A stretch of 39,673 nucleotides of DNA, taken from Rothia sp. HMSC078H08 (lineage in GTDB: Bacteria; Actinomycetota; Actinomycetes; Actinomycetales; Micrococcaceae). Shown here in pieces: positions 23,371-31,665 of this stretch (position 1 is its first letter; each line of letters opens with the position of its first letter). The position numbers and the translations under genes are program-made. The stretch covers positions 224,463 to 264,135 of the forward strand of contig NZ_KV795254.1 in the NCBI RefSeq assembly GCF_001808955.1, read 5' to 3'. The notes beneath the pieces were generated by a model that saw nothing but the letters and a program-made list of their open reading frames with translations, did no database searches and was not told the origin of the DNA.

Positions 23371-24456
23371 ATGTCGGAGAACACTCCCAACAACCCGTCG
23401 CAGGGTGCAGCCGGAGGCTACGGCTACGATGCCGGCGCACACCCCGCGCAGGATGCTTCGCTTCCGGGTCAGGCTGCTCAGCCGGGTAATGCAGCTCAGG
23501 CTGCTCAGCCGAGCCAGCCTGTGCAGCCGAGCCAGCAGGGTAATGCTGCTCAGCCTGCCGCGCCGGTAGCACCTCAGCAACCCGTCCAGCCGCAGCAGGC
23601 GCCTCAGCCCACGCCGGTAAACGCTAATGCACAGCCGAATGCTGAGGCTCAGGCAGCCCCCGCACAGCCCGGTCAGCCTGCCGCCGCACCCCAGCCCGGT
23701 ACTGCTCAGCCTGGGGCCGCGCAGCCCGGTCAGCCCGGCCAGGCAACCTATGCGCCGAGCGCACCGCATCCGGCGGTGAAGGCACTGGGCGCTACCTGGA
23801 ACGCGTTCCTGGACGTTTTCTCCAGCAACCCGGCGACCGCGCACGCCCGCATCTCTGCCGCCGGTGCGTGGGGTTGGATTGTTCCCACGACTCTGCAGGC
23901 GCTGGTGGGTGCCTTCTTCTTCAGCCAGCTGATTATCCTGGCTGCCGTTATCGCGATGTCCATGGTGGGCTACATGTTCGGCGGTCGAGGCGGTGCCGCT
24001 TACGGTGGTGCCTACGCAGCACAGGCTGTACCGACCGGACGCATGATTCTGGCGTACGTGCTGATGGCTCTTGCAATCTTCGGTGTGCAGGTTCTGCGCG
24101 GTGTGCAGCTGCAGCTGACCGCGCGTATCGGTAAGGCGCCGACCTCCTTCACCGCGAGTATGCACGCCGTGTCGGTGTCTTCCCTGGCGCTGATTCCTTC
24201 GTTCCTGGTGCTGAACCTGCTCGTGTTCTTCCTGACCCTCACCCGTAGCGGTGACGGTGCGTTCTTCCTGACCATGCTCATAGTCCTGGTGCTTGCTTTC
24301 GCCGTGTTCTCGGGTGAGGCTCTCACCTATCTGGGTCTGAACCGTCTGGGCCGCTTCGCGAAGTCCCCGATTATCATGCACGCGGCGCTGAGCACCGCAT
24401 GGGTTCTGGCGTCCATGGTCGTCTATTACGTGGCGATTCGCCTGATGGGAGCCTAG
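23371..24456 (+). CDS. Multi-spanning membrane protein with N-terminal Gln/Ala/Pro-rich tail (Yip1-like fold possible)
   Basis: A 361-aa protein of unknown function. Residues 1 to about 130 are low complexity, built from AQPGQ, PSQPVQPSQ and PQQPVQPQQ units, and are predicted cytoplasmic. The rest holds about five membrane helices, for example near FFFSQLIILAAVIAMSMVGYM, MILAYVLMALAIFGVQVL and FLTMLIVLVLAFAVF. The hydrophobic part recalls Yip1-domain proteins of actinobacteria, but this is tentative. ATG 23371 follows GAGAGGA; an in-frame extension from 23275 is not supported. It ends two bases before the start of the lipoprotein gene, so the two are translationally coupled and probably act together. 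Confidence 0.8.
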   Translation: MSENTPNNPSQGAAGGYGYDAGAHPAQDASLPGQAAQPGNAAQAAQPSQPVQPSQQGNAAQPAAPVAPQQPVQPQQAPQPTPVNANAQPNAEAQAAPAQPGQPAAAPQPGTAQPGAAQPGQPGQATYAPSAPHPAVKALGATWNAFLDVFSSNPATAHARISAAGAWGWIVPTTLQALVGAFFFSQLIILAAVIAMSMVGYMFGGRGGAAYGGAYAAQAVPTGRMILAYVLMALAIFGVQVLRGVQLQLTARIGKAPTSFTASMHAVSVSSLALIPSFLVLNLLVFFLTLTRSGDGAFFLTMLIVLVLAFAVFSGEALTYLGLNRLGRFAKSPIIMHAALSTAWVLASMVVYYVAIRLMGA

Positions 24457-24457
24457 T

Positions 24458-26701
24458 ATGCACGCGATGACTCACACCCCGAGCGCGCCGACTCGTCAGC
24501 GCTGGATGTTCCTGGCGGTTCTGTTGACCATTGCCGCCCTGGTTCTGAGCGCCTGCAGCGCAAAGATTGAGACTCAGCTGGGCCTTGAGAGCGCTGAGAA
24601 GGGTACCCGCACCATTCTGGTTTCCTTCAACATGAAGGATAACCAGGACAAGGTTAAGGGTGGAACCCAGGCGCTGGATGCGTCCGTACGTAAGCACCTG
24701 CCCGAGGGCCTGGAATACGAAGGTATTCAGTCTGAGGGTGACAAGGCTCGTGCGACTTTCAAGGTATCCTTCTCCTCCGTGGACGAGTACCACTCCAAGG
24801 TGACCTCTCTGCTGAAGGCTTCGGGCTCCGACATCAAGCCGCAGATTAGCATCGTCAACTCTGACCAGGGTCTGGTGCAGGGTATTCAGGTGAAGGAAAA
24901 CTTCAGCTCGGGCGATCTGCTGGGCTGGCTTCCTGAAGCTCTGGTAGTGGACGGTGTTGTGTCTGCTTCCAATAAGAACAGCGTTCTCAGCAGCAGCGAT
25001 GAAACCACTGTGAAGTTTGGCGAGAAGGAAGTGAAGAACTCCGGTGGTTCTAAGATTTCCGCAAAGGATGTTCAGGACCGCGGTTTCCGTAACGTCATTC
25101 TTGACGTAAAGGAGAAGGACGGCGGTTACTCCGTGATGGTTTCCTTCGTCGCGAAGGAAATCATGAACACCGAGACCGCTTCTGCGGTCGACGCCTACCT
25201 GAACCAGGTCAAGCCTGAGGGCTCCGAGCTGAAGAAGGGCCTGGAGTCCTCGCAGGCGAAGGCATACGCTCCTTCCGCATCGACCGCCAGTGCGAAGGAA
25301 GAAGTGGGTCGTACCCTGACCTTTAGCGCTTCTTCGATTGAGGACCTGGGCAGCGGTCTCAAGAAGCTGTTTGGCGCAAGCAGCACCGATTTCTCCGCCA
25401 GCCGTGAGGTAGTGGCGAAGGACAACAACTTTACCGTTCAGAAGAAGATTTCGGGTCTGCTGGACTGCTCCCTGCTGTGCTCCCCGAACGGTGATGGCCT
25501 GACCCTGACCATCGTGGACAGCAACGATAAGTCCTACATGGTTGACCCCGAGGGCCGCGCTAGCTCCTCCCGTTCGGGCGGTAGCAGTACTCTCATCGCG
25601 GTTGACCGTGTTTCTTCACGTCAGATTGAGATGAAGAGCATGAAGGTCGCTACCTCCCTGGGCCTGGATGGTTCCATGGAAGCGCGTTTCCTCTACGCAT
25701 TCCCGACCGAGGATGTTGCAGGCGCTGAGCAGAAGCTCAAGGACGTTTTCGCAGGCGGCAGCAATGACGAGACCGAGGTCCGTCAGGACGGCGACTCCAC
25801 CATCGTGAGCGTGAAGGTTCGCGGTAAGGACCAGAACGAGTTCAACCAGCGTCTGAACGAGTACCTGCCCGATTCGAAGGTAACCGTGACCCGCCCCGGC
25901 GGATACCACCCCTTCGGCTCCGACTACACGGTGACCCCTGAAATCAAGCTCTCTTCAAAGCTGGGTAACTACTACTCCGCTCCCTTCGAGTTCACCTTCA
26001 AGGCGCCGACCTTCTCCTCGCTGGACCAGCAGAAGGTAGATGCCGCGAACAGCCTCGCGAAGAACTCTCAGCACGTGCAGCTCACCGTGAACGGTGGCGA
26101 GCTGAGCGTCAAGACTGACCGTGGTGTCAGTAGCACCTCCGGTCTGACTGTTCCGGTGTCAGGTCTGAGCATGACTGACGTAATCGTGGACGCGGTTATT
26201 GTGGGTCTGCTACTGCTCATCCTGATTCTGCTCTTCCTGCTCCGCAAGAAGATTGCGGCGGCTCGTGCGAAGGGCCGTGAGCGTCGTGCCGCTTCGGCTG
26301 CTGCACTGGGTGCGGCGGCTGGTGTTGCGACCGGTTACGGTGCAACCCAGGCTGACGCACAGGGTGGTTACGCAGCTCAGAATGGTTACCCGGCACAGGG
26401 TGGTTACGCTGCTCAGCCCGGTTACCAGGCACAGGGCGGCTACCCGGCGCAGAACACCGCCTACGCTGCGGGTGACGATTCGCCGACTCAGGTATTCACC
26501 CCGCAGCACGGCCTGAACTACGGTGAGAATGAACCGACCAAGGCAATGCCTGCGTACGATGCGCAGGCCGCGCAGACCGCACAGCCTGCACAGCCGGTTC
26601 AGCCTACTCAGCCCGGTCAGCAGGTTCAGCCCGGTCAGACTGCTCAGCAGCCTGTACAGCCGAACCAATTCGGTGCTGATGACGGTGACGTCCTCCAGTA
26701 A
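24458..26701 (+). CDS. Large envelope protein with lipobox, C-terminal membrane helix and Gln/Ala/Gly-rich cytoplasmic tail
   Basis: A 747-aa protein without a recognised family. The N-terminus is a signal sequence ending in the lipobox LVLSAC with Cys33. A long extracytoplasmic part (about 34-575) follows; it is rich in Ser/Lys/Asp with repeated beta-type stretches. One membrane helix lies near VIVDAVIVGLLLLILILLFL, then a basic RKK segment. The final about 130 residues are low complexity with GGYAAQNGYPAQ repeats and AQPVQPTQPGQ runs. If the lipobox is used, the protein is tethered at both ends of its external domain. An LppM-like role is conceivable for the first part but not shown. ATG 24458 follows GGGAG and sits one base after the preceding stop. 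Confidence 0.82.
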   Translation: MHAMTHTPSAPTRQRWMFLAVLLTIAALVLSACSAKIETQLGLESAEKGTRTILVSFNMKDNQDKVKGGTQALDASVRKHLPEGLEYEGIQSEGDKARATFKVSFSSVDEYHSKVTSLLKASGSDIKPQISIVNSDQGLVQGIQVKENFSSGDLLGWLPEALVVDGVVSASNKNSVLSSSDETTVKFGEKEVKNSGGSKISAKDVQDRGFRNVILDVKEKDGGYSVMVSFVAKEIMNTETASAVDAYLNQVKPEGSELKKGLESSQAKAYAPSASTASAKEEVGRTLTFSASSIEDLGSGLKKLFGASSTDFSASREVVAKDNNFTVQKKISGLLDCSLLCSPNGDGLTLTIVDSNDKSYMVDPEGRASSSRSGGSSTLIAVDRVSSRQIEMKSMKVATSLGLDGSMEARFLYAFPTEDVAGAEQKLKDVFAGGSNDETEVRQDGDSTIVSVKVRGKDQNEFNQRLNEYLPDSKVTVTRPGGYHPFGSDYTVTPEIKLSSKLGNYYSAPFEFTFKAPTFSSLDQQKVDAANSLAKNSQHVQLTVNGGELSVKTDRGVSSTSGLTVPVSGLSMTDVIVDAVIVGLLLLILILLFLLRKKIAAARAKGRERRAASAAALGAAAGVATGYGATQADAQGGYAAQNGYPAQGGYAAQPGYQAQGGYPAQNTAYAAGDDSPTQVFTPQHGLNYGENEPTKAMPAYDAQAAQTAQPAQPVQPTQPGQQVQPGQTAQQPVQPNQFGADDGDVLQ

Positions 26702-26747
26702 GTAGCTGCCTCTAGCGCCTCGCTAGAGAACGCCCCTAGACTGGCTC

Positions 26748-26789
26748 CTGTGGCCCGTTGCCTCCTTTTGGGGAGGTGACGGGCCACAG
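26748..26789. terminator. Terminator hairpin shared by the convergent lipoprotein and M23 genes
   Basis: CTGTGGCCCGT (26748-26758) pairs with ACGGGCCACAG (26779-26789), with an inner CCTCC/GGAGG stem and a TTTTGG loop. A smaller hairpin CTCTAGC/GCTAGAG lies at 26710-26728. Confidence 0.75.
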
Positions 26790-26825
26790 CCGTACCCAAT
26801 GACTGCCAGCGCGAGTACTCGCCAC

Positions 26826-27575
26826 CTAATATCCACCCGGCACGGGTAGCAGAATGCTTGGTTCCTTCGAGCCCAGCAGGCTCATGGGGTTGATGTACTC
26901 GGCTTCCTTGCCGCTGCCGTCCCCGCGGGCGCCTCCCTGGCGTACGCCCCAGTACAGGCACGGAGTGGAGCACCGCCGGCAGGGGCGCTCGCTGTTGCCG
27001 CCTGCCGTGACTGCGACGGTGCCGATGACCTCACCGGCTGCAACGGTGGTGCCGGCCGGGAGCGTTTCATCCATGGGTTCGAAGGTGCTGCGCCGCCCAT
27101 CCGGATGCGCAATGACCAACACTTTGCGGTTGACGACCGTGCCGCTGAAAACCACTTTTCCCGGTGCCGGTGCGTAGACGTGCCGGTCGTTCTCGGGTAC
27201 GGCAAGGTCTACGCCGCGGTGCCCGGCGCTCCAGCGTTGGGCGGGCTTCTCAAAGGGGTGGATCACCCGCGGTCTGGATTCGGCGGTGGGGGAGCGGTAG
27301 CGTAGTCGGCTCGCGGTGAGCTCAACGGTGTGGGGAACGTGTGCGCTGCTGGGAGCTTGTGCACTTGAGATGGCACCGTCAGTAAACCCTGCCCCGCCTG
27401 TAAAACTGAGCCAGCCCGAATAACCCTGACTGCCCAAATAACCCTGACTGCCCGCGTAGCTCTGCCCACCCGTGTAGCCCTGCCCGCCCGCGCTCACAAG
27501 TGCACCCAGCAGGCAGCACGCCATCAGCATCGCGCGCCGTAGCGTTATCGCTAATGTCATCATGTTCTGCTTCAT
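26826..27575 (-). CDS. Secreted M23 (LytM) family protein, probably catalytically inactive
   Basis: A 249-aa protein with a signal peptide (about 1-32, hydrophobic run AMLMACCLLGALVSAGG). A short repeat region of GYTGGQSYAGSQGYLGSQ type (about 33-55) and a LytM/peptidase M23 domain (about 105-240) follow. The first zinc motif HxxxD is intact as His119-Asp123 in GHRGVDLA. The second motif, normally HxH, reads C-L-Y (Cys206, Tyr208) in CLYWGVR, so one zinc ligand and one catalytic His are missing. Such degenerate LytM proteins often activate amidases instead of cutting peptidoglycan; that role is inference. The start ATG 27575 has only a weak Shine-Dalgarno. Position next to rpsB is common for M23 genes in Actinobacteria. 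Confidence 0.88.
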   Translation of the reverse strand: MKQNMMTLAITLRRAMLMACCLLGALVSAGGQGYTGGQSYAGSQGYLGSQGYSGWLSFTGGAGFTDGAISSAQAPSSAHVPHTVELTASRLRYRSPTAESRPRVIHPFEKPAQRWSAGHRGVDLAVPENDRHVYAPAPGKVVFSGTVVNRKVLVIAHPDGRRSTFEPMDETLPAGTTVAAGEVIGTVAVTAGGNSERPCRRCSTPCLYWGVRQGGARGDGSGKEAEYINPMSLLGSKEPSILLPVPGGY

Positions 27576-27625
27576 CTTCTGAGCACATCACGAATCGCCC
27601 CGCCCCGCAGCGCCTCACGAAAAAT

Positions 27626-27634
27626 TGTGGATAA
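27626..27634 (-). promoter_or_regulatory. DnaA box (perfect consensus, reverse orientation)
   Basis: TGTGGATAA is the exact inverse of the TTATCCACA consensus. It lies 51 bp upstream of the M23 start and 26 bp from a second perfect box. Confidence 0.65.
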
Positions 27635-27660
27635 CCCCGCTGTTTGCGCCTTAAAATCCT

Positions 27661-27669
27661 TTATCCACA
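27661..27669 (+). promoter_or_regulatory. DnaA box (perfect consensus, forward orientation)
   Basis: TTATCCACA matches the consensus exactly and points away from the first box. The pair lies between the M23 gene and rpsB with AT-rich sequence between them. Confidence 0.65.
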
Positions 27670-27743
27670 GTGCCCCTGCACACACCCGCACCGCCCGCGC
27701 AGGTTTTAACCCCAACCCGGCGGATTAATCGCGGAATATACGG

Positions 27744-27749
27744 TACAAT
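27744..27749 (+). promoter_or_regulatory. Possible -10 element for rpsB
   Basis: TACAAT is the best -10 match upstream of rpsB and would give a leader of about 250 nt. The expected -35 position shows no consensus match. Confidence 0.4.
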
Positions 27750-28009
27750 GTCGTATTGCAGTGTGCCTGCGCGGGTATTCTCCCTCTTCAAGGGATTCCG
27801 CACAGTACCACTGACGACGCGCGGCGTGAGCGGCATCCTCACATGGGGAGCCGATAAGGGACCTTCGGTCCACCCATACGGGGTGGTTAGGGCCTGAGCT
27901 GAACGGGTAACCGTGAACGCTAACCGCCGCCAGGAAAAACTGATAACTACTATGCGCGCGTTGGGCTAGCCCGAATGGGAGGTCCGCGCGGCACCACAAA
28001 GGAGACGAC
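27750..28009 (+). other. Long structured-looking leader of rpsB
   Basis: The 260 nt before rpsB contain several local hairpins. These are GGACC/GGTCC (27859-27863 with 27867-27871), CCACCC/GGGTGG (27870-27875 with 27881-27886), and CGCGCG (27955-27960) with CGCGCG (27985-27990). The last encloses GGGCTAGCCC and lies just before AAAGGAG. A leader that autoregulates S2 synthesis is plausible, since S2 leaders are known in other bacteria, but I do not recognise a described motif here. Confidence 0.35.
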
Positions 28010-28807
28010 ATGCCCGTCGTAACTATGCGTGAAATGCTGGACTCCGGCGTTCACTTCGGTCACCAGACCCGCCGTTGGAACCCCAAGATGAAGCGTTTCA
28101 TCCTGACCGAGCGCAACGGCATCTACATCATCGACCTGCAGCAGTCCCTCGCCTTCATCGACAAGGCATACGAGGCTGTTAAGTCGACCGTCGCACACGG
28201 TGGCAACATCCTGTTCGTGGGTACCAAGAAGCAGGCTCAGGAAGTTATCGCTGAGCAGGCAACCCGCGTGAACATGCCCTACGTGAACCACCGCTGGCTC
28301 GGTGGTATGCTGACCAACTTCAGCACCATCTCCAAGAGCATCGAGCGCATGAAGGAACTCGAGCAGATTGACTTCGACGATGTAGCAGGTTCTCGCTACA
28401 CCAAGAAGGAACTGCTCCTCATGCGTCGCGAGTTCGAGAAGCTCGAGAAGACCCTCGGCGGTATCCGTAACCTGTCCAAGGTTCCCTCCCTCCTGTGGGT
28501 TGTTGACACCAAGAAGGAGCACCTGGCAGTTAACGAGGCTCAGAAGCTGGGCATCCCCGTTGTTGCTATCCTCGACACCAACTGCGACCCCGACGAGGTT
28601 GCTTTCCCGATCCCCGGTAACGACGACGCTATCCGCTCCGTCAACCTGCTCACCCGCGTGATTGCTGACGCAGTGGCAGCCGGCCTGATCGAGCGCAACG
28701 CTAAGAAGAACGGCAAGGCTGAAGCAGCTGAGGAGCCCATGGCAGCTTGGGAGCGCGAGCTCCTGGAGCAGCACGAGGCTGCACAGGCTGAAGAGGCAGC
28801 TAAGTAA
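28010..28807 (+). CDS. rpsB: 30S ribosomal protein S2
   Basis: Structural protein of the small ribosomal subunit needed for S1 and mRNA binding. The start [21 protein letters not shown] is the classic S2 N-terminus; [15 protein letters not shown] and the later DTNCDPDEV motif are also conserved. The 265-aa length is normal, with an Ala/Glu-rich C-terminal tail. The ATG has AAAGGAG five bases upstream. It is the first gene of the rpsB-tsf block, preceded by a long leader and followed after 59 nt by a GC-rich hairpin that may lower tsf expression relative to rpsB. Confidence 0.98.
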   Translation: MPVVTMREMLDSGVHFGHQTRRWNPKMKRFILTERNGIYIIDLQQSLAFIDKAYEAVKSTVAHGGNILFVGTKKQAQEVIAEQATRVNMPYVNHRWLGGMLTNFSTISKSIERMKELEQIDFDDVAGSRYTKKELLLMRREFEKLEKTLGGIRNLSKVPSLLWVVDTKKEHLAVNEAQKLGIPVVAILDTNCDPDEVAFPIPGNDDAIRSVNLLTRVIADAVAAGLIERNAKKNGKAEAAEEPMAAWERELLEQHEAAQAEEAAK

Positions 28808-28866
28808 GCTTTCTTAGCCCACTAAGCTTTATGCTTTGTGGCCCCCCGCCCGCGGGGACCACGTTC

Positions 28867-28903
28867 GGACGGCGCCCGCCCTGACCTGGGCGCGGCGCCG
28901 TCC
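28867..28903 (+). terminator. GC-rich attenuator-type hairpin between rpsB and tsf
   Basis: GGACGGCGCC (28867-28876) pairs with GGCGCCGTCC (28894-28903), with an inner CGCCC/GGGCG stem. No T-run follows. Partial termination or RNA stabilisation between the two genes is the likely role. Confidence 0.55.
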
Positions 28904-28961
28904 GCCATATGTACCACCGGGATGTCATCCCGATTTATTACAGCAACACAAGGAGTTCACA

Positions 28962-29792
28962 ATGGCGAACTACACCGCAGCAGACATCAAGGCACTGCGC
29001 GAGAAGACCGGCGCAGGTATGCTCGACGTCAAGAAGGCTCTGGACGAGGCTAACGGCGACCAGCAGAAGGCTGCCGAGATCATCCGCGTTAAGGGTCTGA
29101 AGGGCATCACCAAGCGCGAGGGTCGCGCAACCGCTGAGGGCCTGGTGGCTGCACGCGTTGAGAACGGCGTTGGCTACATGATCGAGGTCAACTCCGAGAC
29201 CGACTTCGTGGCAAAGTCCGACCCCTTCATCGCTTTCGGCCAGAACGTGCTCGAGGCTGCTATTGCTGCTGACGCTTCCACCCTGGAAGAGCTGCAGGCT
29301 GCATCCTACGAGGGCAAGACCGTTGAGGAGCTGACCACCGACGCTGGTGCACTGCTCGGCGAGAAGATCGTTGTCCGCCGCGTTGCACGCGTTGAGGGCG
29401 AGAACGTTGCAGTTTACCTGCACAAGACCTCCAAGGACCTGCCGGCACAGGTTGGCGTTCTGCTGGCTGTCTCCGGTGAGAACACCGACGAGATCGCACA
29501 CGACGTTGCAGTGCACATTGCTGCAATGAGCCCCAAGTACCTGGATTCTGAGTCCATCCCCGCAGACCAGATCGAGACCGAGAAGCGCGTTGCTCGCGAG
29601 ACCGCAATCGCTGAGGGCAAGCCCGAGAAGATTCTGGACAAGATTGTTGAGGGTCGCCTGAAGGGCTTCTTCAAGGAGAACACCCTGCTCGATCAGGACT
29701 TCGCGAAGGACTCCAAGAAGTCTGTCGCACAGGTTCTGTCCGAGGCTGGCGCAACCGCTACCGCATTCGCACGTTTCCGCGTGGGCGCATAA
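28962..29792 (+). CDS. tsf: Translation elongation factor Ts
   Basis: Nucleotide exchange factor for EF-Tu. The N-terminal UBA-like domain MANYTAADIKALREKTGAGM and the signature TDFVAKSDPF, in the core that contacts EF-Tu, are clear. The 276-aa length is typical of actinobacterial EF-Ts, with two core subdomains and the C-terminal helical module. The ATG at 28962 follows AAGGAG; the open frame extends upstream to 28836 across the attenuator hairpin, which is not coding. It is in the conserved order after rpsB, 154 nt apart. Confidence 0.98.
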   Translation: MANYTAADIKALREKTGAGMLDVKKALDEANGDQQKAAEIIRVKGLKGITKREGRATAEGLVAARVENGVGYMIEVNSETDFVAKSDPFIAFGQNVLEAAIAADASTLEELQAASYEGKTVEELTTDAGALLGEKIVVRRVARVEGENVAVYLHKTSKDLPAQVGVLLAVSGENTDEIAHDVAVHIAAMSPKYLDSESIPADQIETEKRVARETAIAEGKPEKILDKIVEGRLKGFFKENTLLDQDFAKDSKKSVAQVLSEAGATATAFARFRVGA

Positions 29793-29869
29793 GGACTCGC
29801 TGCAGTTCTGCCCTCCCGTATTGCGGGTTCCCGGTAAGGGAAGTCGTATGAGGTTGGGATTATAGCCTG

Positions 29870-29906
29870 AAGCCGGGTAGTCACCACTGGTGGCTACCCG
29901 GCTTTG
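29870..29906 (+). terminator. Terminator between tsf and pyrH
   Basis: AAGCCGGGTAG (29870-29880) pairs with CTACCCGGCTT (29894-29904), extended inside by CCAC/GTGG, followed by a short T-tract. It suggests that pyrH has its own promoter or depends on read-through. Confidence 0.75.
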
Positions 29907-29988
29907 CTGTATCCTTGATAAGGACTAGGCGGCAGGAAGTCCGCCCCGATCACCTATAACAACCCCTAGGTAAGCCACTGGAGGAACC

Positions 29989-30732
29989 ATGCCCGAAGCT
30001 ATTTCGCACCCGATTCACCATGACGAGACCGGCCGTCGCCGCGTTTTGCTCAAGCTTTCCGGTGAGGTTTTTGGTGGCGGTGAAGTTGGTATTTCGACCG
30101 AGGTCGTGCGCAGCATCGCCAAGCAGATTGCCGCAACCGTCGGCCAGGTTGAAACCTCCATCGTGATTGGTGGCGGCAACTTCTTCCGCGGTGCTGAACT
30201 CTCTCAGGCGGGTATGGACCGCTCCCGTGCAGACTACATGGGTATGCTCGGCACCGTGATGAACTCCCTGGCTCTGCAGGACTTCCTGGAGCAGGAGGGT
30301 ATTGACACCCGCGTTCAGTCCGCTATCACCATGCCGCAGGTTGCTGAGACTTACATTCCTCGCCGCGCAATCCGCCACATGCAGAAGGACCGTGTCGTGA
30401 TCTTCGGTGCTGGTGCGGGTCTGCCCTACTTCTCCACTGACACTGTGGCTGCTCAGCGTGCCCTGGAAATCCACGCAGATGAGGTTCTGGTGGCTAAGAA
30501 CGGCGTGGACGGCATCTACACTGCTGACCCGAACAAGGACCCCAACGCTGAGCGCCTGTACAACCTCACCTACGATGAGGCAATGCAGCGCAACATCCGC
30601 GTGCTGGATCAGACCGCGTTCTCCCTGTGCCGCGACAACAACGTGACCATGCGCGTGTTCGGCATGCAGGGTGAGGGTAACGTGACCCGCGCGATTCTGG
30701 GCGAGAAGATGGGTACCCTCGTTACTCGCTAA
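29989..30732 (+). CDS. pyrH: UMP kinase
   Basis: Amino acid kinase-fold enzyme that phosphorylates UMP to UDP with ATP, an essential pyrimidine step; the bacterial hexameric enzyme is distinct from eukaryotic UMP/CMP kinases. Motifs are [11 protein letters not shown] at the N-terminus, [27 protein letters not shown] and the nucleotide-contacting [12 protein letters not shown]. The length of 247 aa is normal. ATG 29989 follows GGAGGAA. It sits in the conserved tsf-pyrH-frr order, but the flanking terminators (29870-29906 and 30810-30862) suggest a separate transcription unit. Confidence 0.98.
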   Translation: MPEAISHPIHHDETGRRRVLLKLSGEVFGGGEVGISTEVVRSIAKQIAATVGQVETSIVIGGGNFFRGAELSQAGMDRSRADYMGMLGTVMNSLALQDFLEQEGIDTRVQSAITMPQVAETYIPRRAIRHMQKDRVVIFGAGAGLPYFSTDTVAAQRALEIHADEVLVAKNGVDGIYTADPNKDPNAERLYNLTYDEAMQRNIRVLDQTAFSLCRDNNVTMRVFGMQGEGNVTRAILGEKMGTLVTR

Positions 30733-30809
30733 CGCCTAAATTTTTAGGTTTGGGCGTACGGAACGCGCCCTCACACTGTGACCGTGCTCGATAGCGCGGA
30801 CTTATTCTG

Positions 30810-30862
30810 GACGGTACCGCGCGGGTAAGCGCTAAAACTCGCTTATGCCCGCCGGTACCGTC
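30810..30862 (+). terminator. Long terminator hairpin between pyrH and frr
   Basis: GACGGTACCG (30810-30819) pairs with 30853-30862, with an inner TAAGCG/CGCTTA stem and an A-rich loop. The T-tract is weak. A smaller CCTAAA/TTTAGG hairpin lies just after the pyrH stop. The remaining 166 nt before frr hold no firm promoter match. Confidence 0.65.
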
Positions 30863-31028
30863 TAGACTTATATCAAATACGACGTTCTGCCTCTTTCCCA
30901 TCGACTTCGCATTATTCCTCAGCTTTTCGCCTCGGACGCGCCGCGAACCGGTAGGGAAATCATGAAGGCTGAACGCGCACCCACCGACAACTCTGGTACC
31001 CCAGAATACCGACAAAGGAGATCCTTTC

Positions 31029-31586
31029 GTGATCGAAGAAATCCTTGCCGAAGCCGGCGAGAAGATGGAAAAGACCATTGAAGCAACCAAGACTGAGTTC
31101 GCTAAGGTCCGCACCGGTCGTGTGAACCCCGCAATCTTCAGCGGCCTGACCGCCGAGTACTACGGCGCACCGACCCCGCTGCAGCAGCTGGTGTCCTTCA
31201 ACGTTGAAGACGCACGCACCGTCAAGATCGTTCCCTTCGACGTGACCGCCCTGGCCGCCATCGAGAAGGCACTGCGCGACTCCGACCTGGGCGTTAACCC
31301 CAGCAACGACGGCGCCGCAATCCGCGTGGTCATGCCCGAAATGACCGCCGAGCGCCGCAAGGAGTACACCAAGCTCGTCAACCAGAAGGCTGAGGAGGCA
31401 CGCATCTCGATCCGTAACGTGCGCCGCCACGCCAAGACCTCCATCGACAAGCTCGTCAAGGACAGCGAGATTGGCGAGGACGAGGGCGCACGCGCCGAGA
31501 AGGATCTGGACGCTCTGACCAAGAAGCACGTCGAGCAGATCGACGCTCTGTACAAGCACAAGGAAGCCGAGCTCCTCGAGGTCTAA
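31029..31586 (+). CDS. frr: Ribosome recycling factor
   Basis: Works with EF-G to split the post-termination ribosome. The 185-aa length and the sequence from EKTIEATKTEFAKVRTGRVNP through the closing RAEKDLDALTKKHVEQID match the tRNA-like two-domain RRF fold. Domain II begins near YYGAPTPLQQL. The start codon is GTG at 31029, supported by AAGGAG eight bases upstream. It is 79 nt upstream of cdsA with no hairpin between, so frr and cdsA are probably co-transcribed. Confidence 0.98.
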   Translation: MIEEILAEAGEKMEKTIEATKTEFAKVRTGRVNPAIFSGLTAEYYGAPTPLQQLVSFNVEDARTVKIVPFDVTALAAIEKALRDSDLGVNPSNDGAAIRVVMPEMTAERRKEYTKLVNQKAEEARISIRNVRRHAKTSIDKLVKDSEIGEDEGARAEKDLDALTKKHVEQIDALYKHKEAELLEV

Positions 31587-31665
31587 ATCCTCATCACGAC
31601 ACGCAACGAAGCGAAGGAAGGGACAGCAGCGCACGCCGCTCTGCCCCGCCAACCCGGGACAGAGA

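Noticed and set aside
27626..27669. Chromosomal origin oriC
   Set aside because: Only two DnaA boxes and none of dnaA, dnaN, rpmH or parAB in the neighbourhood.
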